Positions 24,447 to 35,816 of a DNA stretch of 64,000 nt are shown one piece after another. Origin of the DNA: Maratus speciosus (lineage: Eukaryota > Arthropoda > Arachnida > Araneae > Salticidae). The notes below the pieces were generated by a model, which saw nothing but the letters and a program-made list of their open reading frames with translations, was not told where the DNA came from and searched no databases. The stretch lies in assembly GCA_963932465.1 (NCBI GenBank), contig OZ010786.1, positions 532,707,073 through 532,771,072 of the forward strand, in the 5' to 3' direction. The translations under genes were made by a program, and so were the position numbers. How positions within the stretch are numbered: position 1 is the stretch's first letter; every line of letters begins with the position of its first letter.

Positions 24447-25290
24447 ACTTTCTTCTATCTTCAATAGAAGAAAGTATGGTAATTGAATTTTTTTCGACGG
24501 ATTTCCACGGTTTAGTGGTCAGAGATCCCCCCCCCCCACCCCTCAAATGCCTTTCTGCCCGTATGTGTGTCCGTGACTCGCCATTGGACTATAGAAAAGT
24601 GTATGAAAGTATGCATAAAATGGAACAAATCTTTTGTGCATGTTTTTGACTATGGCATTCAGGTCCTTCTTCAAATATGGAAACATTTCTTGCTAAATGA
24701 ACACTCTAATAGCAATTGCTGTGCCATCAAAAATTGTATAAAGTTATGCATAGAATTGTACCAAATTATTTGTGTATGTTTTGGGCTATGACAAGCTGGT
24801 CCTCCTTAAAATTAGAAATTTCCTTCCTGAAGGGGGCGCTGTAATGGCGATTTTCGTGTCTTATTCATTATTGTAACATAAAAAAGCGTATGAACATATA
24901 CATAGAATTGAACCAAATTTCAGATGTACATTTCTGGCTATGGTAAGCAATTTCTCCTAGATTTCAAAATATCCCTTCGGAAAGAGGATGCTGTAAATAC
25001 AGATTTGTCTAAAATTTTCCAAATTTTTCGTAACTCTGTTGTACGTCAGCGGTTCGTGCATAGGTGGGAGCTTTGCATCCTGCTAAATCGACTATTCGCA
25101 AGCATCTGATGTACAACCGAATGACGAAAAAATATTGATTTTAATAAATGACATTGTTTTTACTGTGATTGACTGAAACAGAAATTTCAGATGAAAATCA
25201 GAATTGATATAATATTTAACCAATAATATTGAAGTATTAACATTCGTAAATACAGTTTGAAATATTAAGATGTATGAGATAGAAGAAAGT
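24447..25290 (+). repeat. Repeat block with hairpin start and ~140-bp internal repeats
   Basis: It begins with a perfect 13-bp-arm hairpin (TACTTTCTTCTAT / ATAGAAGAAAGTA, 5-nt loop, 24447-24477) and ends near ATAGAAGAAAGTTTT at 25277-25291, which matches one hairpin arm. Inside, GTATGAAAGTATGCATA (24601), GTATAAAGTTATGCATA (24736) and GTATGAACATATACATA (24888) start similar units, each followed by a TGGAACCAAAT-like word and a CTATGGCA-like word. It is probably a transposon with internal tandem repeats. Overlapping open frames here are repeat by-products. Confidence 0.55.
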
Positions 25291-25570
25291 TTTAGAATTG
25301 ACACGTCTAACTAGTTTTTTTTTTTTTTCGTAAAACGAAACACAAACTTTCAGAACAGATATGTTTAAGCTCGCAGCTCATATTAAACATTTTATTTTTA
25401 TTTTTATTATAGATAAATATTAATTTTGACAGCCTAATGGAAACATCTCCTGTTTCATATTCATAAATAAAAACAAATTCTTAATCAGTCATTAAAATAA
25501 AAAGAATTTCGTTTTTCTCCGTTGAGAGTGTAATTTAGATTTAGATTTTCGATATATTTTTCCCTGTGCA
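25291..25570. other. AT-rich non-coding DNA
   Basis: A T-tract lies near 25315-25328. Nothing else is recognised. Confidence 0.55.
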
Positions 25571-25835
25571 TACACTGCAAATGGAGGCGTCTTAAATTCA
25601 GACACATATGTGACTGAAAAAGTAATTCAGACATTTAAGTGTCTAAATGTGAAATTTCAGACATCATAGATGTCTAAATTTAAGACACATAAGTGTCTTA
25701 CTATGATCATGTTATAAATGAACGGAGAAAAATGTCTGAATAATAGTGACATGTCTGAAATTAAGACATTTAGAAATTCAGACACTTAAGTGTCTGAATG
25801 CGATACAATTGTATCATATGAGTGATGGCTGTACG
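25571..25835. repeat. Cluster of GACACTTAAGTGTC-type palindromes
   Basis: Many inverted words of the form TCAGACAnnTnnTGTCT occur: GACACATATGTGAC (25599), CAGACATTTAAGTGTCTAAA (25628), CAGACATCATAGATGTCTAA (25659), AGACACATAAGTGTCTTA (25683) and CAGACACTTAAGTGTCTGAA (25779). A further pair, GATACAATTGTATC (25802) and GTACGTACAATTGTA (25832-25846), follows. The same palindrome family recurs at 31.0-31.4 kb. It looks like a MITE built from nested short inverted repeats. Confidence 0.8.
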
Positions 25836-26176
25836 TACAATTGTATTGCAATATGTATATCAGCGCTATCAGAAAATATTTCCGAATGGATGAAAGATAT
25901 TTAAAATACACTTTCATCCATTTAATTTAGTATTTATTTATAAATGAAGAAATCATGGGACATCTGAGAAAATTAGAAAAGTTCGCTTACTAAGGTTTGG
26001 AGCTAAGTTATTTTTGGCGCAATAAATAATTAAATAATTGCTTTTCACAAAATATAAAGTTTTCCAAAAATTACTTGTTATCATGATCGTATACAGGGAG
26101 AATCGCTCACCTAAATACTAAGAGTTATGAGTAGAGGGAGAAAGAAATGTACTGAGGAGCAAGATTTTAGAACATA
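25836..26176. other. AT-rich non-coding DNA
   Basis: No supported feature before the TA at 26175-26176 that flanks the next element. Confidence 0.5.
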
Positions 26177-26970
26177 CAGTAAAACCTCCCTAAAGCGACC
26201 ACGTTCGTTCCAATGAAAAGTGATCGCTCCGAGAGGTGGTCTCTTAATGGAGGTCATGTTTAAATCTAGATTTTAATTTTTGAAAAAAGGTAACAATTAA
26301 TGTTACTAAAATTTATTTTTCACGTTAGTAAAAGAAACTATAAAAATTTAAGTATCAAAACAAAAGTTAATTATATAAATTAATTACTGCAGAGTTTAAA
26401 AAATGAATACATTGACGTTTGCTTTGATTTTACGGTTTTATATTTTATAACTTTTGTTTCCAAGTCTTTTCGAAGCCCAGTCAATAAATGCGTTTTTTTT
26501 TGTTTTTTTTTTTTTTTTGACGAGAACAAATAAAGACGATTTGATTAAATTATGTATTTCTTTGAGAGTTTCCCGACAAAATAGGGCAGGGGAGTTTATC
26601 GACCGTCATTCTTAATTTGTCATCAGAGTTCAATTTATTACCTAAAAAGGCACAAAGGGCACAAAATATTTAAAAGGTACCGGAATAAAAAAAAAAAAAA
26701 TCTAAACTTAGTTTAGAAGTTTGATGAATAATGCGCACTCCGGAACTATTTTTCTAATAAAATCTTCTTCAAGCGACCAGGAAAAAACGGGATTTGTTTC
26801 ATTTTCTTCAAAGAAATGGGTCGCTCATGGAGGGAGTTCAACTGGGATGGTCTCTGACTGGAGGTAAAATTAGTATTGAGCCTGTGGGAATAAATTTCGT
26901 TCCATGAAAAAAATGGTCGTTCAGAGAGGTGGTCGCTTAATGGAGGTGGTCGCACAGAGAGATTTCACTG
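26177..26970. mobile_element. Pogo/Tigger-type MITE, 794 bp
   Basis: The left end reads CAGTAAAACCTCCCTAAAGC and the right end, inverted, CAGTGAAATCTCTCTGTGCG. TA flanks both (26175-26176 and 26971-26972). Subterminal words GCGACCAC, GAGAGGTGGTC and CTTAATGGAGGT repeat near both ends, and CAGT(A/G)AAACCTC with TA duplication is characteristic of pogo-group elements. The interior is AT-rich with no transposase, so the element depends on one supplied elsewhere. Confidence 0.88.
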
Positions 26971-27185
26971 TATATGCCTGGTGTCCACAGCCCAGTCCGC
27001 TTTTGTAAAATGCAGAATATAAACATGAAGTAGGCTAAACTAAGAACTTATGCCAGAACTCCTCGTGTAAGACAATTTTTAAGAAATTTAAAAATTAAGA
27101 AATATTAATCGTTTAAAAATAAGTTTCTAACGATATTTTTCACAATGAAGAACTTATTTCTTTTTTTCTCTCCTCTCTCTCTCTG

Positions 27186-27241
<56 letters not shown>

Positions 27242-29961
27242 TGCCTCTCAGCATTTAAGATAAATTTGATATATAGATGACACTAACAGAAGAACAGAAT
27301 TAAAATCGTCTTCTACGAGAAGTTAAGGGGGGGGGGGGGGCTCCTCTGGAGAAAAATTCTTAGCAGCATTTTCTCTTAGCGTTTAATTAATATATTGCTA
27401 TTTGGAAGAGAAAAAAGTATTTTTTAAATAATCAAACGTATAGAAAATATAATTAATTAAATTTCAGGGATGGACAATTGCTCTCTTCATGACCACCGAA
27501 AATTCGATATGTTATTTTCTAGTTTTACAATAAAATCTTTATTTAAAGTATGTTTTCTATATGTCTAAAAATAAAAATAAAACTGCAAAAACTATACTCA
27601 CATAAATGTAACACATTAAGAAAAATACCTAATAAAGAAAATAAAACTTTTCTTATTTCTTCTTATTCAATGATTTATTTCTCGCTGATAAAAAGTTCAA
27701 ATGAGCTCATCAAGCCCTTTATAATGGTTTATAAACAGTAGGCTGAGATCAGCCACTGCAGTAGCAATTAAAATGCTGATTTCGCCTATTTCTCTTTGCT
27801 CGAATACGTCCGTTGGCAACTGGCGCGAACGGTTGTTTCAATGAGGTAGTTCCCTGTTTAACAAAGTTGCCCTCAATTTTTTTTTATGTGTAACATTATT
27901 TATATTCTGTGACTGTGTCCTATACATAGCTGGAACAATTTTTTGGACTAATTCATTTATGGAATAATATATGCGATTATTATAAAAATGATACGTTGAG
28001 TAATGTGATTGTGCCATCCACATAGATGTATATGCAGCTTACTAATACACAGCTTATAAAGTGCATTTTTGGAATTTCAATAATTGTTCTTGAGAGATTA
28101 GAGAATAAGAAAGTGCGTGTGAAATGTGATTCGAAAAAGCGAATTGAATTAAATTTTGCATTATATTAAATTATATCATTATGAAAAAAATATGTTGAAT
28201 AATGAAAAAAAAATGTCTTCGTTGTATGTTTTTCAATTATCAGCATTCATCTGAATATTTAGTGAAATATGTAAGAAGAAAGTGTCTATATTTTTGTGTT
28301 GCCGTTCATATTACATGGATTTACTTTATTACATTTAAGGAAATACTAAAAAGGTAAGAATGTTATTATTTACAAAAATATAATTTTCATTTGGAAATAG
28401 AAATTTTCCTTGAACAATATTAATTATGTAATATTAATTATTTAAATCACTTTTTAAAGAATACATGTGTTTATCATATTTGTATCTTTCTATATAGAAT
28501 AAATGTTTTTCAGTATTACAGTGTTTTTTATTATTTTCGACTAAATTTATTTCATTTTCAGGATTAATTAACTAACTTGCTTCATATTTCTTAAAGCATT
28601 CGATTTATAAATAAATGTTTTTCATATAAAATAATATCATCATTGCTTAAATCATTGCTTAAGCATTAAAAGTTATTGCTTGTGTACATTGACACACAAA
28701 TTTGTCAACATTTTTAGTATTATATTTTTGTCCAAAAAAAAAAAAAAAAAAAAAAAAGCAGTTGCAGCACTATATAATTTTTGTTGTGGATACAAGCTAA
28801 TCTGACTATAAAAATGTCAGTAAATATTAGCCATTTAATATAATGCCATTTTTTTAATAGTTAATTTTATTAAAAATATTTTTCTATAACAGCTATATAA
28901 TGATTTACAATAAAATAAGTAAGGAAATAAATCATTATTTACTTTGTTTAATTGCTTAAAATTATATTTAAGTTTTGTACAACTTCAGATATTGAAAAAT
29001 TTATTAATATTGATTTATTGATTGTTAAAAAGAAATTACAGATTTAGAACGGAAGAAAGACTTTATTTTCATATTTTACTGCATTTTTCACATAAAATTG
29101 GGGGTATTTTTTTTCAACGTTCATTTTTATAAAAGATACAGAAATAACAATTAAATATGTATTTTTAATGCAAAATAAGTTTTGAAATTAGATGTTATTT
29201 CTCTTGCATGTTATTAAAAATATATATATGTTTAACTTTTTAAAGATAGCTTAGTAGCTCTGGTGATTACCATATGCTATATGTAAAAGAAATTGCCTAC
29301 ATGGCAAAATATAATTAAAAAGATCAAGTTATTAAATGATATTGTTATTAATAAACCCTTCCGTTGTAATTTCTAGTTACAGATAATATTAACATGATTT
29401 CGTATATGAATTTTTATGTTTAATGACAGATCATTTAATTCTTTTACATTTTCGAAATTAATGTTTTCATGTAACAAAATTAAATTTATGTATAGGAAAT
29501 GTTATGAACATTTTTGCTTCAAGTGGTGGTCATAAAACTTGAAAAATAATTATAAAAGCATCAGAATTGGAGTTATCGTGAAATTTTTAATGTTTTATAA
29601 ATACATTTTAAATTGTTCCTTTGTAACGCTTTATTAAAAAGTTCGAAATTTCTACAGTATTTAATTGCACGATAAAAGAATTTTTTTAGACTATGGAAAC
29701 TTGTTCAAAGTAAAATAAGTACATTTATATGTATTTCCTGTGTTTCATCTGTATAACATATTTAAATTTTAAGACACAAAAATTTTCTGACAACTTTCAA
29801 CGTCAAAATTATTCTGATTTTTTATAGGATTATTTTTTATTATCGGAGAATGCATCCCATGCAAAGCAATTTATTGTACTTATTATATATCATATTGCAT
29901 ACTTTTAGATTAGGGTGAAGTTAATGACAAGGATATATTTATTCAAACATATATTTACATG

Positions 29962-29997
<36 letters not shown>

Positions 29998-30115
29998 GTC
30001 ATCAATGTGTTTAAATTTTTGTTGCTGTATATGTAGTAGGGGGAAGGGGGGCGGGGGGTAATGAATGTAAGCCGCTGGTACTGGAACTTATTAGAACCAC
30101 ATTACCTATACTGTC

Positions 30116-30149
<34 letters not shown>

Positions 30150-30193
30150 ATTTTCTAACTTTTTTAGAATATATTTATAACTATATATATTAA
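26971..30193. other. Long AT-rich stretch with homopolymers and microsatellites
   Basis: A (TC)n run followed by 51 T at 27188-27238, a 14-G run near 27328-27341, 24 A at 28734-28757, (TA)n at 29966-29993, a G-rich patch at 30036-30058 and 32 A at 30117-30148. No recognisable gene or transposon lies between them. Short open frames (27550-27741, 27838-28023) have no motif. Confidence 0.6.
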
Positions 30194-30490
30194 ATAAAAC
30201 CTCTCAATAGCAGACACCCTAGGACCGTAGAATTTGCCCGCTATTTAGAGGTTTTATTTTCATATGTAAAAAAAGTCCAGAGTGTACAAATACCCAGCAT
30301 ACCGAGTACAAATTACACAAAATATGCTTCAATATATTATTAATCTGCTTTTCAATCCACAAATGTTGTGGATTGAAAAAAGTGATCGCTATATAGGTGT
30401 CTGCTATTCGAGAATGTCCGTTATTACTGAAGCATACAGTAAAACTTCTATAACCGGTCACTCCCGAATAGCGGACAACTCTATGTAGAA
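30194..30490. mobile_element. Pogo-type terminal fragments (broken MITE)
   Basis: AAACCTCTCAATAGC (30198) faces its inverse GCTATTTAGAGGTTT (30240), making a 58-bp hairpin. Some 180 bp later CAGTAAAACTTCTATAACCG (30438) begins a second pogo-like terminus followed by GAATAGCGGACAAC, whose inverse-related word TGTCTGCTATTCGAGAATGT lies at 30398. A CAATCCACA/TGTGGATTG hairpin sits at 30354-30376. These are pieces of one or two pogo-group MITEs, related in style but not identical to the one at 26.2 kb. Confidence 0.6.
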
Positions 30491-31004
30491 AAATATAAAG
30501 CGGGGTAGTGTTTCTTCTAGAAGCAGGACCTGATTAAAACATGGAAACTGATCCGCGGCCCTGCCCCCCTCACCTTCCCATCGATTTTTGTGGTCGAATA
30601 AATACTAGGTCTTTGGACTGGAATTAATTTAATAAACATTTTTGATGCCGTAGGGCATATATGAAATCGCATAAATACATATTTAGGTGAATATATTTAT
30701 ATATATTATCCTATTCTAAAACTACAAAATACTGATTACGATCATAATAAAGTCAAAACTGATATAAAATATCAGCTTTATAAAAATTTTGTACCCAATT
30801 TAGGGTACCCGAAAATCAGGGGGCAGAGAAGCATCCTAGTTTTACCACGCTGCAATTAGCTCTGCTTTATGGTAACAAATTATTCTCATTTATAAAAAAT
30901 GATTCAATGTGGTCAAATATGGCTGAGTATATGACTTAGAAAGAAAAGTGGTCAAAGATGGCTTCATATTGGCAAAAAAAAAAAGGGCTCAAAGATGGCC
31001 GCAA
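30491..31004. other. Non-coding DNA, moderate complexity
   Basis: A GC-richer patch (CGCGGCCCTGCCCCCCTCACC near 30553) and a GGTACCC-like pair near 30790-30811 are seen. No feature can be assigned. Confidence 0.45.
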
Positions 31005-31392
31005 TTAAGACACTTGAAATGTCTGAAATTCAGACGCAAGAAGTGTCTAAAAATTTTAAGACACTCTAAAACGTCTGAAAATCGAACACTCCAGTTTCAG
31101 TCACTTATGTGTTTGAAATTCAGACGCAAGAAGTGTCTGAAAATTTTCAGACATTTTAAAACGTCCGAAAATTGAACACTACGTTTCAGACACTTAAGTG
31201 TCTGAAACGTAGTGTTCAATTTTCAGACGTTTCAGACACTTAAGAATGGGTCTTAAGTGTCTGAAATTCAGACACTTAAGTGTCTGAAACGTAGTGTTCA
31301 ATTTTCAGACGTTTCAGACACTTAAGAATGGGTCTTAAGTGTCTGAAATTCAGAAACTTAAGTGTCTGAATTTCAGACATTTCAGTTTACAG
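31005..31392. repeat. Palindromic array with 82-bp tandem units
   Basis: CAGACACTTAAGTGTCTG occurs at 31187 and 31269 with a mutated copy at 31351, giving an exact 82-bp period. The unit is CAGACACTTAAGTGTCTG, then AAACGTAGTGTTCAATTTTC, then a degenerate CAGACACTTAAGAATGGGTC palindrome. A near-perfect palindrome with 35-bp arms and one mismatch is centred at 31195/31196 (31161-31230). The left part (31010-31160) holds more diverged copies (AAGAAGTGTCTGAAAATTTT). An open frame at 30948-31175 is a by-product. The family is the same as at 25571-25835. Confidence 0.88.
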
Positions 31393-31696
31393 TGTAGTGG
31401 AGTTTTTTTGATACCTCCATGATTACTATCTTAATTGCATTTTGCAAAATTGGCATGGACATCTGTAACGCATTTTTGAGAACTCTGTAGAGAATTAAGG
31501 CATTGTATATAAATAATACATATTCCCCAGCACTTAGATTAAGGGATCTCAAATATGATGTCAAAAGTAGATACTACTAATTTCAAAATATCAAATTGTA
31601 GATTCTCCTTGTTTCAAAGTTTGTATACATGTTCTAAAATAAGTTAAAAGCACGTCTAATAGTACTATTCTGGAAAAAATTGGGTAAATAAAAAGT

Positions 31697-31785
<89 letters not shown>

Positions 31786-34073
31786 AAATGCATCATTTAG
31801 TGTGTACAATAATAATAATTTTCTGTTTATTCTCAAATCATTTTTATTTATTTTTTCTTAATGAAATAATTGAAACTGCTTCTTCATTGCTTGAGTGTTA
31901 TCTGTTGCAAAAACTCTCAACAGGTGATATCATAAGCGAAACACTCCTATGGGTATTTTTATCAATATATGAGACAAGAAAATTAAAACTGATAATAGTG
32001 CTGTGTAAAGGAGCAGAATATTTCTCTTAATTACATTTTATGGCTTAATACTGAAAATAAGATTTAAGGGAAATACGTCAAATTCGTTAGTATGCAATTT
32101 AATTCTAAATTATTAACTCAAATAAATTTAATTAAGGCTATTAACATTATATTTCTTAGTAGTTTTTAATGAAAATGAATCCAAATACTCTTATTCTTAT
32201 TTTTCTCCTATATATGTGCGATTCTACTGTAATGATCGGGAAATAATTTAATAATCTTGGAATTGAGCTATAGCCTATTTAAAATAATAAATACTAATAT
32301 TTAAAATAATAAGCCTAGACGGAGATTTATTTTATTGATAATTGAGAAATATTGTGTTTAATTTTTAAATTGTATTTCCTATTTATTTACTTCTTATTAA
32401 TGTACAGAAAGAAATATTTTTGGATTTCTTTAATAAAGGAATTCATATAAAATTGTATACTTTCGTACTTATAAATGTTTAATTTATTTTCAGGAACTTA
32501 GAATAGAATTTATAATTTTTATTATGATGAGCGAAGTGATTCTCTACTATGGAACAATCAGTACATTTTTATGAGATCAGTTGAAAAAATAAATAACATC
32601 TGGATTTGCCATTCAATATAGTAATTTTAAAAACGTGTTTAGACCTATTAACAATCGTTACTTAAAAATAGAATATGATTTTCTTATGTATTATGAGTAT
32701 ATATTTTATAATATATTTATAGTAATCCTCTGTCTGGATATCTAATAGTCTCCATTATTGGAGAATTATTGCAAGTAATATTGTACCAATTTCAATAACA
32801 TTGATGTAAGTAGCATTTATATATATATATATATATATAGCAAATATACAGATTTATTTCCTTGTGCCAAATTATTTCAAAATATATTGTATAGCCATAC
32901 TAAAATGCTTAAACACATATTATATTTTCTTATTTTAATTCTCAAGAATATGTGAACCTATTCGGAAAATAAGTTTAAAAAGAAATAAAAATAATGGAAA
33001 AGACGCCTGATCACGATCGCAGTCAGCAAAATGTACTATTTATTTTAATAAACTATGACCATTTTTTTTTCTTTTTAACTGTGTTCAGAAATGACAAATG
33101 CACACAATTTATCTTTTTTACTGTGACATTTTATATTGATACGGAACGTGTGCTTGTTCTTAAGTAATTGAAATAAATTATTTTTGACTTTCATTTTTTA
33201 CCATTAACAATTAAGTTTAAGAAAATGTTGAATTTAACAATCGCTAAATTTTTTTAATATAAATTGCAAATACAGTTTTATTTTCGTATAATAATTTCGA
33301 TTAACAGATACAGTATTACTCAATCTTAAAAAATTGCATTTTAGAAAATGCGGTATTAGAGAATGCGCATGATAATGGTGAAACTATGATTATCGCGTTT
33401 TTAAATAAATTGATTTCTTATTTAATGAAATATTTATACATACATAATTTATAAAATAAGTTCTGGCATTAAATAAATAAATATTTCGTAATAAACTTGT
33501 TCACAGACTCTATAATGTAAAGGGATTACTGTATATTCTGGCGTATAACGTTCGTTAAAAGTTCAGACATCACTTTTATATATTTAGGTACTTTCGACGT
33601 ATAACACGCACTTCCTTCTTTACAAATAAACCTACATGAAATAGATAGAAACATAAAATAAATATTTTTGAATTTTTCATGTAATCTTAAAGCGGACATA
33701 TTTTTTTTCTAATAAATACCATGTTCATTAAATTAGAACACTTTGTTATCGTGTTAATTTTATTTTTTCTTAGGTTTTAATCTGTCATTCTTAAAATCGA
33801 AATATAAACTTCAGAATCTAACTTCTATTCAATTTCCTTGTATCGAGAGTGCTTTATAGGCGGTAGATCCGGTATTCATAGTACTTTATTTCTTATAAAA
33901 TTTTTAACGTGGCGTGATTGAATAGGTATTGAGATAAAGGCAAAAATAAAAATATACTCTGGCACAAATTAAAACAATATCTATATATTTTTCTCTATTA
34001 GATATTAAAAATTCACTTAATCTCGCTCAAGATAAAATAAAATAAAATAATAACTTGACGTAATTTTTATGTA
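31393..34073. other. AT-rich DNA with (TC)n(TA)n-T45 microsatellite
   Basis: (TC)n at 31698-31720 passes into (TA)n and then a 45-base T run at 31740-31784. Another (TA)n lies at 32818-32839. Near 33535-33605 GGCGTATAACGTTC and CGACGTATAACACGCAC suggest a decayed DNA-transposon end, but partner termini are not clear. No gene is recognised. Confidence 0.5.
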
Positions 34074-34805
34074 GGGGAGACTAGGAAGGGTTGATCATAT
34101 GGGAGGCTTAACCCACCCATCAGTTTTCATATTTAAAAGAATTTTAGAGTTTTAACATTATGTGTCAACCAAAGCTACTGGAATGTTCAAACAACAGTTT
34201 TTATGTCGTTAAGATAATCGAAATAGGTATGAAAAAAATAAATTGCGAGGCATTTTTTCCCTAAGAGTTGTGTTTTTAGAAATAATTTGTGAGCTTTTTT
34301 CAGATAAAATATATCACAGGCGTTTAAGTAAGTAGTTTTTAAGTAATGCATAAACATCGATCTTTCATTCCAGGCATAAAGATCTTACAATAAGTTAGGC
34401 TTAACATAACAATGTGCTATTCTTTAGCACTAGGCTATGTGGGAAGGTTTGACCTAGTCAATATGAGGGACGGTTGAATAGATGCTCAAGTCTCTTAATT
34501 AGATGGTTTTGGAAATCTTTTTACTGTACACTGTGCATAATGAAAGGTTAATAGTTATATATAAAAAAGAATGTAAATTTATTCTGCAAATCTACAGTAA
34601 AAGGGAGTGATAGAGAAGAAAATGTTTAAAATTGATTACAGAAAGGTGAGAAAAATTGCTATAGTATTCACTGCAAGAAAAAATTTAATGAAACATAAAT
34701 AGAAAAGTTAATAGGAACATTATTCTATTTAAAAATTACTTAAAATAGGTAAATCGAAACAGTGGAAAAAACTAGAAAGGACTAGAAAGTATGAAAGCAG
34801 CAGTC

Positions 34806-35021
34806 TTAATACTTTCAGGGGCAGTGATATGTTTATGAAGCCACTTAATTTTAATTCCCGAACGCCACAATGGCACCAGAATTTTTCTAAAATCTTTTCC
34901 ATTTAATATGTATAGGATATATAGCTTTTCCCATTTCCAAATAAATTTGTTTGTAACTTCCGGTGACAGTCATTTATTTCATTTTTTTGTACTGAAAGTA
35001 CTTTGCCTCTGAAAGTGTTAA
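34806..35021. mobile_element. Nested ~208-bp TTAA-type (piggyBac-like) MITE
   Basis: TTAA at 34806-34809 and 35018-35021 flank termini TACTTTCAGGGGCA and (inverted) CACTTTCAGAGGCA. The same MITE occupies the same place in the other copy of the host transposon (56501-56711, termini CCCTTTCAGGGGCA). A related end occurs at 58849-58911. TTAA flanks and CCC-starting termini are the hallmark of piggyBac-superfamily non-autonomous elements. Confidence 0.75.
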
Positions 35022-35215
35022 AAGATGTTAATAATAAGTTTTGTGCTCATGCGGATACAAAAGAAAATACCATTGATCGAAAAACTTTTGGAAGGTATGT
35101 AGACAAATTTCACCAGGACGGATACAGTGAGATGAAGCCAAACTATGTGACAATTAGAGTTGTTATGTCGAATGTCACAAAAAGTAGGACAAGGAGACAA
35201 AATAAAGCGGGTTAA
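35018..35215 (+). pseudogene. Transposase N-terminal remnant, possible HTH
   Basis: About 65 codons remain open, with the motifs NTIDRKTFGRYVDKFHQDGY and EMKPNYVTIRV. The IDRKTFGRYV part resembles the recognition helix of psq/CENP-B-type helix-turn-helix domains of pogo-group transposases, but the match is short. The first few in-frame codons (35003-35020) come from the nested TTAA-type MITE, so the original start is lost. The homologous stretch on the minus strand of the second copy (about 56300-56480) is even more decayed and contains several stops. No DDE domain remains. Another origin for the fragment is possible. Confidence 0.45.
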
Positions 35216-35816
35216 TGGCTCCTAAATCCAGGCATAATAATATATGAAACCATTTGAAAACGGAACCTGTCTCTAACATAATAGTTAATGAAATGTTAAT
35301 TAATAATTAATTAAATAGTTAATTAAATGTTAATTAATAATTAATTAAATAGTTAATTAAAGGTTATATTTTCATTTTCCCTGCTGTGCAATTATATCTG
35401 CTCATACAAAATCCTGTTTAAAACAAAAAATATTGTTCTCTGACTAGCGATTGCGTCTAAACAGGTTTGTTTAAGCATCATACTTTTAAAATTATTTTTT
35501 TAATAATAATTAAAGCATGTAGTATAAATTTATTTTGCTTTTTTTTAAACTGATTTTATTTCTCTTCACAAATATTTCAATATAGAGCAAAGTGGGTCAA
35601 CCGTCCAATATGTGAGGAGCCTTGACCCATTATTTCATATGATTAAAATCAATCATGTTTTATATTTCTTATATGTTTCACTTATGTGGAAAATTTATTT
35701 TGATAACTGATTGTACAACGAATAAAATTATATATAAAAATTTATTCTACGTTCAATATTAAAAAAAAAAAAAAAATCATTCTGTAAAGAGTGGGTCAAC
35801 CCTCCCTAGTTTCTCC

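Larger units (their letters stand above)
34074..35816 (+). mobile_element. TA-flanked DNA transposon, copy 1 (pogo-like)
   Basis: The left terminus GGGGAGACTAGGAAGGGTTG and the inverted right terminus GGAGAAACTAGGGAGGGTTG are TIRs, flanked by TA at 34072-34073 and 35817-35818. Subterminal GGGTTGACCC-like words recur near both ends (for example GGGTCAACCGTCC at 35594 and CCTTGACCC at 35620). Length is 1.74 kb. It holds a short remnant of coding sequence and a nested TTAA-type MITE. A second copy, inverted, is at 55782-57697. TA duplication, TIR style and a possible HTH remnant point to the pogo group of Tc1/mariner, but no catalytic domain survives. Confidence 0.85.

Noticed and set aside
30948..31175. 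75-codon open frame with repeated CLKFRRKKCLK
   Set aside because: Direct translation of the short palindromic repeats.
31591..31836. Open frames with poly-K or poly-F
   Set aside because: Translation of the 45-T run and TC/TA microsatellite.
33535..33605. DNA-transposon termini around GGCGTATAAC
   Set aside because: Half-sites resemble known element ends, but no matching partner terminus or target duplication could be located.
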